A stretch of DNA of 19,751 nucleotides, taken from NCBI GenBank assembly GCA_947628555.1, contig CANRAI010000011.1, positions 1 through 19,751 on the forward strand. Reading direction: 5' to 3'. A program made the translations under genes and the position numbers. The stretch is from an uncultured Clostridia bacterium (GTDB lineage: Bacteria > Bacillota > Clostridia > Christensenellales > Borkfalkiaceae). Of the stretch, positions 7,195 to 14,202 are shown one piece after another. The notes under the pieces are model-generated. The model was not told where the DNA came from. It saw only the letters and a program-made list of their open reading frames with translations, and did no database searches. Each line of letters starts with the position of its first letter. The stretch's first letter is position 1.

Positions 7195-7270
7195 ATTTTT
7201 TACGATATCCGGAACACGTTTTGCTTCATTATATAATTTTTAGGTTGAAATCGGCGGTTTATTGTATGTT

Positions 7271-7312
7271 AAGCTGCGGGCGGCTAAAAAAGCCGCCCGC
7301 AGCTTTATTTTA
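7271..7312 (+). terminator. Intrinsic terminator after pdxY
   Basis: A 15-bp perfect stem (arms 7271-7285 AAGCTGCGGGCGGCT and 7291-7305) with an AAAAA loop is followed by TATTTTA. It lies between pdxY and the dxs promoter. Confidence 0.88.
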
Positions 7313-7331
7313 TCAACCGAGCGTTAATAAA

Positions 7332-7359
7332 TTGACAATTCCGCTAAGTATGATATAAT
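7332..7359 (+). promoter_or_regulatory. Consensus promoter directly abutting the dxs start
   Basis: TTGACA (7332-7337), 16-bp spacer, TATAAT (7354-7359) with TG at 7351-7352. The expected first transcribed base, seven bases after the -10, is A7366, the A of the dxs ATG. Confidence 0.85.
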
Positions 7360-7365
7360 AATTTT

Positions 7366-9195
7366 ATGTCTTTACTCGAAAACATAAACTCTCCCGCGGA
7401 CTTGAAGTCGCTTAAAAAAGCCGAACTTTCGGAGCTCTGCGGAGAAATACGCCGCACCGTTTTAAAAACCGTTTCGGAAAACGGCGGGCATCTCGCATCC
7501 AACCTCGGCATAGTCGAGGCTACGGTTGCGTTGCACAGGGTTTTCGATACTCCGAAGGACAGAATAATTTTCGACGTATCCCACCAATGCTACGCCCACA
7601 AAATAGTCACGGGCAGATATAAAAACTTTTCCACATTAAGGCAGTCGGGCGGAATTTCGGGTTTTTCCAATCCCAAAGAGAGCGAGTATGACCCCCTGTA
7701 CGAGGGGCATTGCGGCACAAGCATTTCGCAAGCGCTTGCTTTCGCTTATGCGGACGCCCTCGACGGCAAAGACAACTATACAGTGGCGGTAGTGGGCGAC
7801 GGCGCTTTTACCAACGGTATGATTTACGAGGCGCTGAATAATTGCTCGGACAGAAATCTGCGCCTTGTAATTCTTCTGAACGACAACGAGATGTGTATTT
7901 CGGAAAATATCGGGGGGATGAACCGACTTTTCCGCCGTATGCGTTCAAGTTCGGGCTATTTCCGTTTCAAACACGGCACGCAGAAAGTTCTGCGCAAGAT
8001 TCCCGTTCTCGGCAAGGGGCTGATACTTCTCGGCAGAAAAATCAAAAACTTCGTTAAAAATATACTTTTGAATAAAAACATCTTCGAAAACCTCGGGCTG
8101 GATTATATCGGCCCCGTCAACGGCAACGATTTGAAGCAGACCTGTTCCGCGCTTGCCGAGGCGAAGCGGAGAGGGAAGTGCGTCGTGGTCCACATGTACA
8201 CGAAAAAGGGACTGGGCTACGCCCCAGCCGAAGCCGAGCCCGAAAGATATCACTCGGTGGGTCCTTTCGATTTGGAAAAAGGCATACCTGCGGCGGAAAA
8301 GGATTGTTTTTCCGCACGTTTCGGCAATTATTTGTGCAAGCGCGCGGAAGAGGACGGGCGTATCTGCGCTATTACGGCGGCGATGAGTGCGGGCACGGGG
8401 CTTTCGAAGTTCGGAAAGGAGTACCCGCAGCGCTTTTTCGACGTGGGCATTGCCGAGGAGCACGCTGTAACCTTTGGCGCGGGGCTTGCCGCCGCGGGGA
8501 AAATCCCCGTCTGCGCCTTGTATTCCACCTTTTCGCAAAGAGTTTTCGACCAGATTTTTCAGGACGTTTCTTTGGGTGGGCTGCACTTCGTGCTCGCTTT
8601 GGACAGGTGCGGCTTTGTAGAGGGCGACGGAGTGACCCACCAGGGCGTTTTCGATTATTCCCTGTTTTCTTCCCTGCCGCGCACCGTTATTTACTCGCCT
8701 GCGACCTACGCCGAGCTTGAAGATTGCCTCGGTAAGGCTTTGAAAGGCGAGGGATTGCAGATTGTGCGCTATCCCAAGGGGGGAGAAACTTGCGCCGTCG
8801 GCTGGGAATATACAGACGACGGAAACATGGCTTTCACTAAGGGCATAGAAGATTGCAAAACCGTTATAATAACCTACGGCAGAATCGCCGCAAACGCCCT
8901 GCCGTGCGCAGGTGAAAACGTAGGTATCTTGCGGCTTATCAAGGCGTTCCCTCTCGGCTTCGCGCAAATAGAAGAACTCATTTCCTCGGCGGGAAATATC
9001 CTTCTTCTCGAAGAGGGGATTTACGAGGGCGGAATGGCGCAAAAACTTTGGGCGCATTTTGGCGGCGGGAACAAAAAGGTGCGTGCGGTCGCCTTAAATG
9101 ATTTCGTTTCGCACGGAAGCCTTAAAGACCTTTTTGCCGCTTACGGTTTCTCGACCGAGAAGATTAAGGAAGAGATTGAAAAATTCGGTCAATAA
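7366..9195 (+). CDS. dxs: 1-deoxy-D-xylulose-5-phosphate synthase
   Basis: A 609-aa thiamine-diphosphate enzyme that joins pyruvate and glyceraldehyde-3-phosphate, the first step of the MEP isoprenoid pathway. Motifs in order: GGHLASNLG (40-48, His42), the ThDP motif GDGAFTNGMIYEALNN (144-159), LLNDNEM, YIGPVNG, YHSVGPFD (His296), VGIAEEHAVTFGAGLA (catalytic Glu in 360-375), ALDRCGF...GDGVTHQG (Arg414, Asp421, His425). Oddities: several positions differ from common DXS sequences (GHCGTS for GHSSTS, VNGND for VDGHD, RYPKGG for RYPRG). The ATG at 7366 is forced: TGA at 7351-7353 is in frame upstream, and residues from the first Met align with typical DXS N-termini. No ribosome site exists before it. 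It is monocistronic, with its own promoter and terminator. Confidence 0.93.
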   Translation: MSLLENINSPADLKSLKKAELSELCGEIRRTVLKTVSENGGHLASNLGIVEATVALHRVFDTPKDRIIFDVSHQCYAHKIVTGRYKNFSTLRQSGGISGFSNPKESEYDPLYEGHCGTSISQALAFAYADALDGKDNYTVAVVGDGAFTNGMIYEALNNCSDRNLRLVILLNDNEMCISENIGGMNRLFRRMRSSSGYFRFKHGTQKVLRKIPVLGKGLILLGRKIKNFVKNILLNKNIFENLGLDYIGPVNGNDLKQTCSALAEAKRRGKCVVVHMYTKKGLGYAPAEAEPERYHSVGPFDLEKGIPAAEKDCFSARFGNYLCKRAEEDGRICAITAAMSAGTGLSKFGKEYPQRFFDVGIAEEHAVTFGAGLAAAGKIPVCALYSTFSQRVFDQIFQDVSLGGLHFVLALDRCGFVEGDGVTHQGVFDYSLFSSLPRTVIYSPATYAELEDCLGKALKGEGLQIVRYPKGGETCAVGWEYTDDGNMAFTKGIEDCKTVIITYGRIAANALPCAGENVGILRLIKAFPLGFAQIEELISSAGNILLLEEGIYEGGMAQKLWAHFGGGNKKVRAVALNDFVSHGSLKDLFAAYGFSTEKIKEEIEKFGQ

Positions 9196-9228
9196 ACGTA
9201 GATAAAGTTGATTTTTTGTTTATTTTAA

Positions 9229-9261
9229 GCCGCGGAGCGCCAAAAGCGCTCCGCGGCGTTT
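9229..9261 (+). terminator. Intrinsic terminator after dxs
   Basis: A 12-bp stem (arms 9229-9240 GCCGCGGAGCGC and 9246-9257) with a CAAAA loop is followed by only a short GTTTG, so the U-tract is weak. Confidence 0.7.
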
Positions 9262-9290
9262 GAATTTCGGATATTCAAGACTTATGCGGT

Positions 9291-9330
9291 TAAAACAAAC
9301 GGCGGGCGCGACATTTTTATCGCGCCCGCC
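9291..9330 (-). terminator. Intrinsic terminator for the minus-strand phosphatase gene
   Basis: An 11-bp stem (arms 9301-9311 and 9320-9330) with an eight-base loop. Read on the minus strand it runs into GTTTGTTTTA, so it ends the unit transcribed from 11290 leftwards. Confidence 0.78.
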
Positions 9331-9347
9331 AAAGCGTCATTTGAAAT

Positions 9348-10421
9348 TTAAAGGTCGAATGCTACCGCCGTAATGTCGTCGTTTAGGGGCGAGGGGGCGA
9401 AGTTCCTGAGCGCGGCTTCGAGATTTTTGATAAAGTCGTCCGCGGTTTTCGAATAGCTTAAAGTCTTTATCGCTCCGTCAACGCCGAACATTTCGCCGTT
9501 CATACTCCGCCTTTCCGTAACGCCGTCCGTAAGCAGAACAAGTATATCCCCGCTTTTGTAGGGAATGGCGTCGTCGAAGTAATTGGCGCGTTCAAACCAA
9601 TTTGAAACAGGCGGGCTGTTGAGAATTATACGCGTTACGCCGCCCGCCGTTTTTAAAAGTATGGGCACGTTATGCCCCGCCATGGAATAGGTAACGCTTT
9701 CCGCGCCTATTCTCACCGCCGCAACGGTAACGTAGTTTCTGTCGTCGAGGTTAAGTTCTTTGAATTTCAGGTTCAGGTTGGAAATCGCCTGTGCGGGAGA
9801 GGAGGCGGATTTATCGAAAGCCGCTTTTACGAACGCCGAAAGCATACCCGCGGCAACGCCTTTGCCCGAAACGTCGGCAACCATGCCGCACGCGTCGCCG
9901 TCAACGGTATATACGTCGGGCAGGTCGCCCCCTATTTCGCGGCAGGGAATGTACAGGTAGGAATAACGCTTTCCGCCCGCCCATTTTCCCGCGGGCAGAA
10001 GCCGCTGCTGGATAGACTTCGCCGTTTGCAGTTCACGCGCTATTTCAAGCTCCATTGCGTCGTCAACCGTGCCCATGCAGTAGCCGCCGCCTATGGGCGA
10101 TACCGTAATGGTGTAGGATACTTCGCGCAATTCGTCGCCGCTTTTTACGCGCTGGTAAATTCTTCGCGATACTTCGCGGTTGGATAAAAAGGCGTCCTCG
10201 AACGCGGCGGCAAGCCCGCAGCCGCGGCACTCCACCGAGCCGAGGCAACCCGCAGAACATTCCGCGCATCCCGTGAGTTTGCCCAAACAGCCTCTGCGGC
10301 TTGCGGAAGAAAACAGCGTTACAAAAGCGGGGTTGGCGTAAGCCGCCGTCAAGTTTTGGTCGGCGGCGACGACCGCGACTTTAACGCCGTCGAGCATCCG
10401 CCTTAAATATTTCTGCGTCAT
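9348..10421 (-). CDS. PAS-PP2C (SpoIIE/RsbU-type) serine phosphatase with cysteine cluster
   Basis: A 357-aa cytosolic protein. Residues 1-120 form a PAS-like sensor (KVAVVAADQNLTAAYANPAF) carrying six clustered cysteines (45, 52, 55, 59, 65, 68; spacing C-x6-C-x2-C-x3-C-x5-C-x2-C) and a seventh at 115. A helical linker (ELEIARELQTAKSIQQRLLP) leads to the PP2C-like domain: IGGDLPDVY (163-171, Asp166), VADVSGKGVAAGM (181-193), LLTDGVTE (296-303) and NDDITAVAF (347-355), so the metal-binding Asp residues are present. The family dephosphorylates phosphoserine on anti-anti-sigma or similar proteins; the target here is unknown. The cysteines suggest redox or Fe-S sensing (inference). The ATG overlaps the stop of the lipid kinase gene by four bases and has no ribosome site of its own, implying coupled translation. 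Confidence 0.87.
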   Translation of the reverse strand: MTQKYLRRMLDGVKVAVVAADQNLTAAYANPAFVTLFSSASRRGCLGKLTGCAECSAGCLGSVECRGCGLAAAFEDAFLSNREVSRRIYQRVKSGDELREVSYTITVSPIGGGYCMGTVDDAMELEIARELQTAKSIQQRLLPAGKWAGGKRYSYLYIPCREIGGDLPDVYTVDGDACGMVADVSGKGVAAGMLSAFVKAAFDKSASSPAQAISNLNLKFKELNLDDRNYVTVAAVRIGAESVTYSMAGHNVPILLKTAGGVTRIILNSPPVSNWFERANYFDDAIPYKSGDILVLLTDGVTERRSMNGEMFGVDGAIKTLSYSKTADDFIKNLEAALRNFAPSPLNDDITAVAFDL

Positions 10422-11290
10422 AGATAGAATTTCAGCCTGTCGGAAATAACTTCCGCGTCTATGGGTATGTTTTCATATAGCTCGCCCTCGGCTTGAAGGG
10501 TAAAGTTTTCGTCCGCGGGCAGGATTTTCGCCTTTTTCACGCGCATAAACTTCGCCTCTTTTACGGAATTGACTTTCCCGCGCATAAGCTTAGCCAATGC
10601 GAAAATAAGCTTGCGGCGGGGGATATTATCGACTATAATCATATCCATATAACCGTCGTCGATTTTCGCTTCGGGGAACAGCTTGATGCCGCCGCCGATT
10701 TGCACGCCGTTGCCGAGCGCGGCGATAAGCCCGCGGCGCTTTATCGATTCACCGTCGTATTCCGCTTCGAAGTCGAAGCATTTAAACTTACAAAGGCTTG
10801 CAAGCAACGCCCTGAAATATTTGGAACTGCGCCTGCCCTTGCCCGCATATACGCGTTTCAAAACGTCAACGTCAATGCCCATTCCAACGGCGTTGACGGA
10901 GCGCAGACCCGAAGAAAGCTGTATGAAATCTATGTGCGAAGGGTCGCGGAAGGCGATGATTTCGGCGGCTTCCTTAACGTCGAGGGGAATTCCCGCGGCG
11001 TGGGCGAAGTCGTTTCCCGTGCCCGACGGTATAAGCCCCAAAGAATTTTTTTCGAAATCCACGAAGCCGTTCAAAATCTCGTGCAGAGTGCCGTCGCCGC
11101 CCATTGCGACGACCGTGTTTTCGTTCCCGTCCGAGGTGATTTGCCGCGCGTATTCTGCGGCATGCCCCGCGTGCCCGGTCAAAAGGATTTCGTATTTTAT
11201 GCCCGCCCTGTCGAAAACGGACTTCACCGTTTCAAGCTTTTCGGCTTTTTTGCCTTTCAGATGCAGGCTGTTGGCTATAATATAATGCAT
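10418..11290 (-). CDS. DAGK-family lipid kinase (DgkB/YegS-like)
   Basis: A 290-aa kinase of the diacylglycerol kinase catalytic family, which phosphorylates a lipid alcohol such as diacylglycerol at the membrane face. It shows the nucleotide-binding motif MGGDGTLHEILNG (63-75), IPSGTGNDFA (87-96), and GNGVQIGGGIKLFPEAKIDDG plus QAEGE in the C-terminal lobe, all typical. ATG 11290 (MHYIIANSL) was chosen over an in-frame TTG at 11302 because the family begins with a short beta strand right after the Met; a weak GGAT precedes it. In Gram-positives DgkB recycles diacylglycerol from lipoteichoic acid synthesis, and YegS-like relatives act on other lipids; the sequence does not decide. The end overlaps the phosphatase start (ATGA). 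Confidence 0.88.
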   Translation of the reverse strand: MHYIIANSLHLKGKKAEKLETVKSVFDRAGIKYEILLTGHAGHAAEYARQITSDGNENTVVAMGGDGTLHEILNGFVDFEKNSLGLIPSGTGNDFAHAAGIPLDVKEAAEIIAFRDPSHIDFIQLSSGLRSVNAVGMGIDVDVLKRVYAGKGRRSSKYFRALLASLCKFKCFDFEAEYDGESIKRRGLIAALGNGVQIGGGIKLFPEAKIDDGYMDMIIVDNIPRRKLIFALAKLMRGKVNSVKEAKFMRVKKAKILPADENFTLQAEGELYENIPIDAEVISDRLKFYL

Positions 11291-11340
11291 ATCGCTATCC
11301 AAGGCCGCGTAAGGCGGCGGAAGGAAAAGAGTTTTTCAAT

Positions 11341-11369
11341 ATTATATATCAAGCCGTATTAAATTGCAA
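11341..11369 (-). promoter_or_regulatory. Promoter of the lipid kinase-phosphatase operon
   Basis: On the minus strand: TTGCAA (11369-11364), 17-bp spacer, TATAAT (11346-11341). The -35 hexamer is the same palindromic TTGCAA used by the forward promoter at 11364-11392. The leader would be about 44 bases. Confidence 0.68.
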
Positions 11370-11392
11370 ATAAATTAAAATGTTGTTATAAT
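11364..11392 (+). promoter_or_regulatory. Promoter of cca
   Basis: TTGCAA (11364-11369), 17-bp spacer, TATAAT (11387-11392) with TG at 11384-11385 (extended -10). It gives a leader of about 40 bases, in which TTTTCGG (from 11395) and CCGAAAA (to about 11431) can pair just before the AAAAGG ribosome site. Confidence 0.75.
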
Positions 11393-11438
11393 AGTTTTCG
11401 GAGGGGCGGAGCAGCTTTTCCCGCCCGAAAAGGCAAAT

Positions 11439-12824
11439 ATGTACGAAGTTTTATCAGACAACTTAAAAAAACTTGCGGAAAATTGTCCTTTTCCTTTGTA
11501 TGTGGTGGGCGGCAGAGTGCGCGATTATCTGGCGGGGCTCGGATGTGAAAGTCCGGACACGGATATATGCGCCCCCGCTTCGGCGGAGGACTTTCTCGCC
11601 AGTGCAAAGGAATGTGGCTTTACGGCTTCGGCTGTTTATAAACATACGGGCACGGTGAAAATAGAAAAGGACGGCGAGGAATACGAATTTACTTCCTTCC
11701 GCTCGGACGAATACGTACGCGGGGAACACGTGCCCGTCGGAATATATTTTACCGACGACATTGAAAAGGACGCCCGCCGCCGCGATTTTAAATGCAACGC
11801 CGTTTATTACGAGATAAAAGCGCGGCGTTTTGCCGACCCGCTCGGCGGTATCGAGGATATAGACAATAAACGCCTTGACGCGGTAGCCCCGCCCGCGAAA
11901 GTTTTCGGAGAGGACGGTTTAAGGCTTATGCGGCTTGCCCGCATTTCCGCGCAGACGGGCTTTATTCCTACGGCGGCTTGTCTGGAAGCGGCGCGTTTCC
12001 ACCGCGAGCTTATCCGCGACGTCTCCGCAGAGCGCGTTTGGGTGGAGCTTAAACTTATTCTGAACTCGGACGAAAAATACGGCTTGAACCTCGCCCAATA
12101 CACGGGGCTGAAAATTCTTAAAAACACGGGCATCCTTCAAATAATTCTGCCCGAACTCTGCGAGGGCGAAAATATGGTGCAGAGGAAGGACTTCCATAAA
12201 TACGACGTTTTGGAACATTCGTTGCGCTGCGCGGCCTACGCCGACCCTTCCATACGCCTTGCCGGGCTTTTGCACGACGTAGGCAAGCCTTATTGTCTTA
12301 AAAATCTGAAAACCTTTGCGGGGCACGACGAAGAGGGCGCGCGTATTGCCGCGGATATATGCGAAAGGCTTAAAGTTCCCAAAAAACAGAAAGAAGAGAC
12401 GGTACGCCTTATCGAAACGCATATGTACGACTTCCGCTGCGACGCAAAAGAGAACAAAATACGCAAATTCATCATAGAAAACATAGGAATTTTCGACAAG
12501 ATACTGCTTTTAAAGCAAGCCGATTATTCCGCCTGCCGCGACGACTTCAAAACCGCGCCCGCCGTCGCCAAATTCAGGGGAATTTACGATAAAATGGTCA
12601 ATGAAAATCTGCCTTTTACCTTAAAAGGGCTCGATATCAAAGGCGACGACCTGCTTTCCATGGGCTTCCCGCCCGAAGAAGTCGGCAAAACGCTGGAAAG
12701 GCTTCTTTTCGACTGCGGAATGAAGCTGGTCTCCAACGAAAAGGAGAAACTTTCTTTACGGGCTTACAAAGTCTATCTTGCGCCCATTATAAAGGCGGGC
12801 GAAAAAGGCTGCGCAAACTGTTGA
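11439..12824 (+). CDS. cca: CCA-adding tRNA nucleotidyltransferase with HD domain
   Basis: A 461-aa enzyme that builds or repairs the 3' CCA end of tRNAs from CTP and ATP. Motifs in order: YVVGGRVRDYL (21-31), the metal-binding SPDTDI (38-43), RRRDFKCNAVYY (113-124), EDGLRLMRLARI (158-169), then an HD phosphohydrolase-like domain with LLHDVGKP (277-284) and a further His at 296 (GHDEEG). The class II CCA enzymes of Bacillota share this head-neck-tail plan; an HD domain is present in a subset and in related poly(A) polymerases, which this could be instead. Splitting of CC- and A-adding activities between two proteins is also possible. AAAAGGC precedes the ATG. Transcription is divergent from the lipid kinase operon. 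Confidence 0.88.
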   Translation: MYEVLSDNLKKLAENCPFPLYVVGGRVRDYLAGLGCESPDTDICAPASAEDFLASAKECGFTASAVYKHTGTVKIEKDGEEYEFTSFRSDEYVRGEHVPVGIYFTDDIEKDARRRDFKCNAVYYEIKARRFADPLGGIEDIDNKRLDAVAPPAKVFGEDGLRLMRLARISAQTGFIPTAACLEAARFHRELIRDVSAERVWVELKLILNSDEKYGLNLAQYTGLKILKNTGILQIILPELCEGENMVQRKDFHKYDVLEHSLRCAAYADPSIRLAGLLHDVGKPYCLKNLKTFAGHDEEGARIAADICERLKVPKKQKEETVRLIETHMYDFRCDAKENKIRKFIIENIGIFDKILLLKQADYSACRDDFKTAPAVAKFRGIYDKMVNENLPFTLKGLDIKGDDLLSMGFPPEEVGKTLERLLFDCGMKLVSNEKEKLSLRAYKVYLAPIIKAGEKGCANC

Positions 12825-12879
12825 GTAATGAGAAACTTTGATTTTTCTTTAATCGAAGTTTGAAATCCGTTTAAAAAGG

Positions 12880-12908
12880 TTGACAACCTTAAAAAAATAA
12901 TGTATGCT
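12880..12908 (+). promoter_or_regulatory. Promoter of rpsF-ssb-rpsR
   Basis: TTGACA (12880-12885) at consensus, 17-bp spacer, TATGCT (12903-12908), a 4/6 match. Transcription would start near 12915, where the structured leader begins. Confidence 0.7.
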
Positions 12909-12914
12909 TTATAA

Positions 12915-12977
12915 GCACAAATTTTGTGCGTTACCTTGCATACCGCAAGTGGTATGCCGATTAAGTCCGGGAGGTGA
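12915..12977 (+). promoter_or_regulatory. Structured leader of rpsF, candidate S6:S18 autoregulatory RNA
   Basis: Two hairpins lie between the predicted start and the ribosome site: GCACAA/TTGTGC (12915-12920 and 12924-12929) and GCATACC/GGTATGC (12938-12944 and 12951-12957) around a GCAAGT loop, with CCG at 12943-12945 and again at 12957-12959. rpsF leaders of many bacteria bind the S6:S18 complex through a CCG presented by a hairpin, so this is the likely counterpart (family knowledge plus inference). GGGAGGTGA at 12969-12977 is the ribosome site. Confidence 0.55.
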
Positions 12978-12981
12978 AATT

Positions 12982-13266
12982 ATGAAAACTTACGAAATGC
13001 TCTACGTTCTGGATACGTCCGCAGCCGACGAGGTAAAGGATTCCGTCCAGAAAAGGTTCGAGGACGTTGTGACGTCTTTCGGCGGCAATATCGTATCGGT
13101 CGATAAGCTCGGCGTCAAAAAGCTGGCCTATCCCGTAAACGACAAAACCGACGGAAACTATGTAGTGTTTACTTTCGAAGCCGTCGGCCCCGCCATTAAG
13201 GAGCTGGACCGTATTGCTGGTCTTACGGCGGAAGTTTTGAGAAGAATGATAACCGTAAAAGCGTAA
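12982..13266 (+). CDS. rpsF: 30S ribosomal protein S6
   Basis: A 94-aa protein beginning MKTYEMLYVLDTS, with the S6 hallmarks GVKKLAYPVNDKTDGNYVVFTF and a C-terminal RRMITVKA. S6 binds the central domain of 16S rRNA together with S18. ATG 12982 is set by the strong GGGAGGTG site and by homology; an earlier in-frame ATG at 12904 falls inside the promoter -10 and would not be transcribed. First gene of the rpsF-ssb-rpsR operon; ssb starts 15 bases after its stop. Confidence 0.96.
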   Translation: MKTYEMLYVLDTSAADEVKDSVQKRFEDVVTSFGGNIVSVDKLGVKKLAYPVNDKTDGNYVVFTFEAVGPAIKELDRIAGLTAEVLRRMITVKA

Positions 13267-13281
13267 ACTAAGGGTAAAACG

Positions 13282-13716
13282 ATGAACAAAGTATTTTTAA
13301 TTGGGAATTTGACCCGCGACCCCGAGCTTACCGAAACTGCGGGCGGCATTAAAATCTGCCGTTTTTCGATTGCCGTAAACCGTAACTACTCGGGCGCGGA
13401 CGGCGAAAGAAAGACCGACTTTTTCAACGTTGTCGCCTGGCGCGGTCTGGGCGAAACGGTCGCAAGATTTGCCAAAAAGGGCAATAAAGTGGCTGTTTCC
13501 GGCTCTATCGAGTTGAGAAATTACGAGGACAGCCAGGGCGTACGCCGTACGGGCGTGGATATCGTGGCGCAGGACGTTGAATTTCTTACGCCCCGCGGAC
13601 AGTCGGGCGACGACGGGGACGACGGTTTCCCCGTACAGGGCGGTAACGGCGCTTCACAGGGCACAAAAAAGCCTTCCTTGCAGATGTTCGACGACGACGG
13701 GGACATTCCCTTCTAA
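13282..13716 (+). CDS. ssb: Single-stranded DNA-binding protein
   Basis: A 144-aa SSB that coats single-stranded DNA during replication and repair. The OB fold (about 1-105) begins MNKVFLIGNLTRDPELTET and includes FSIAVNR, DFFNVVAWRG and VSGSIELRNYED. A Gly/Asp/Gln-rich linker leads to the acidic tip DDDGDIPF, which recruits partner proteins. The linker is short, but the length is within the normal range. AAGGG precedes the ATG. Placement between rpsF and rpsR is the classical Bacillota arrangement, which marks it as the main housekeeping copy. Confidence 0.96.
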   Translation: MNKVFLIGNLTRDPELTETAGGIKICRFSIAVNRNYSGADGERKTDFFNVVAWRGLGETVARFAKKGNKVAVSGSIELRNYEDSQGVRRTGVDIVAQDVEFLTPRGQSGDDGDDGFPVQGGNGASQGTKKPSLQMFDDDGDIPF

Positions 13717-13735
13717 ATTTTAAGGAGTAAAAATT

Positions 13736-14026
13736 ATGGAAGAAAATAAAAATGTAACAGAAGCTACGCCTGCCGCACCCGCGGCTGCGGCTTCCGTCAA
13801 AAAGAGCTTTAAAAGAACTCCCCGCAGAAAAGTTTGCGTTTTCTGCCAGGAAAAGGTTGCGGTTATCGACTACAAGGACATTACGCGTCTGCGTAAGTTC
13901 ATTACCGAAAGCGGCAAGATGCTGCCCCGCAGAATGAGCGGCACTTGCGCTAAGCACCAGCGTGAGCTTTCAAAGGCTATCAAGCGCGCAAGAGTTGCCG
14001 CGCTTCTTCCTTTCAAAGCCGACTGA
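13736..14026 (+). CDS. rpsR: 30S ribosomal protein S18 (zinc-binding C+ form)
   Basis: A 96-aa S18. The first ~27 residues are an Ala/Pro-rich extension (TPAAPAAAAS) not found in the short S18 proteins. The core starts RRKVCVFCQEK and contains DYKDITRLRKFI and GTCAKHQRELSKAIKRAR. Cys34, Cys37, Cys71 and His74 form a CxxC...CxxH set, so this is the zinc-binding version; some genomes also carry a cysteine-less copy used under zinc shortage, none of which is seen here. AAGGAG lies at the right distance before the ATG. Last gene of the operon; a terminator follows. Confidence 0.95.
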   Translation: MEENKNVTEATPAAPAAAASVKKSFKRTPRRKVCVFCQEKVAVIDYKDITRLRKFITESGKMLPRRMSGTCAKHQRELSKAIKRARVAALLPFKAD

Positions 14027-14039
14027 CAATAAATATCGT

Positions 14040-14072
14040 ACGTCCGCCGCGGTTTGCCGCGGCGGACGTTTT
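14040..14072 (+). terminator. Intrinsic terminator after rpsR
   Basis: A 13-bp stem (arms 14040-14052 and 14057-14069, left arm ACGTCCGCCGCGG) with a TTTG loop runs into TTTT. Confidence 0.88.
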
Positions 14073-14154
14073 CGGATGTCGGTTTATATTTCGGAAATTT
14101 CAGCGCACACGTCAGACTTTGTCGGTTTAAATTTTTCCGAAATGTTTTCCGCGC

Positions 14155-14183
14155 TTGATTTATCCGGCGGGCGATGATATAAT
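14155..14183 (+). promoter_or_regulatory. Promoter of the AlkZ-related gene
   Basis: TTGATT (14155-14160), 17-bp spacer, TATAAT (14178-14183) with TG at 14175-14176 (extended -10). The predicted start near 14190 would put the GAGGTG ribosome site at the very 5' end of a 13-base leader. Confidence 0.8.
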
Positions 14184-14202
14184 TTTTTTGAGGTGCAAAA
14201 GA

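Noticed and set aside
7945..9057. A 370-aa open frame on the minus strand.
   Set aside because: It is antisense to dxs; long antisense frames arise from this genome's codon use. The translation is Arg/Phe/Ala-rich with no domain.
10493..11362. A 289-aa open frame on the plus strand.
   Set aside because: It is antisense to the DAGK-family gene, whose GGDGT and SGTGND motifs are unmistakable.
12834..12862. A hairpin after cca (AAACTTTGAT paired with ATCGAAGTTT) as a terminator.
   Set aside because: It is AT-rich, has a nine-base loop and is followed by GAAATCC and not by a T-run. cca may read through or end elsewhere.
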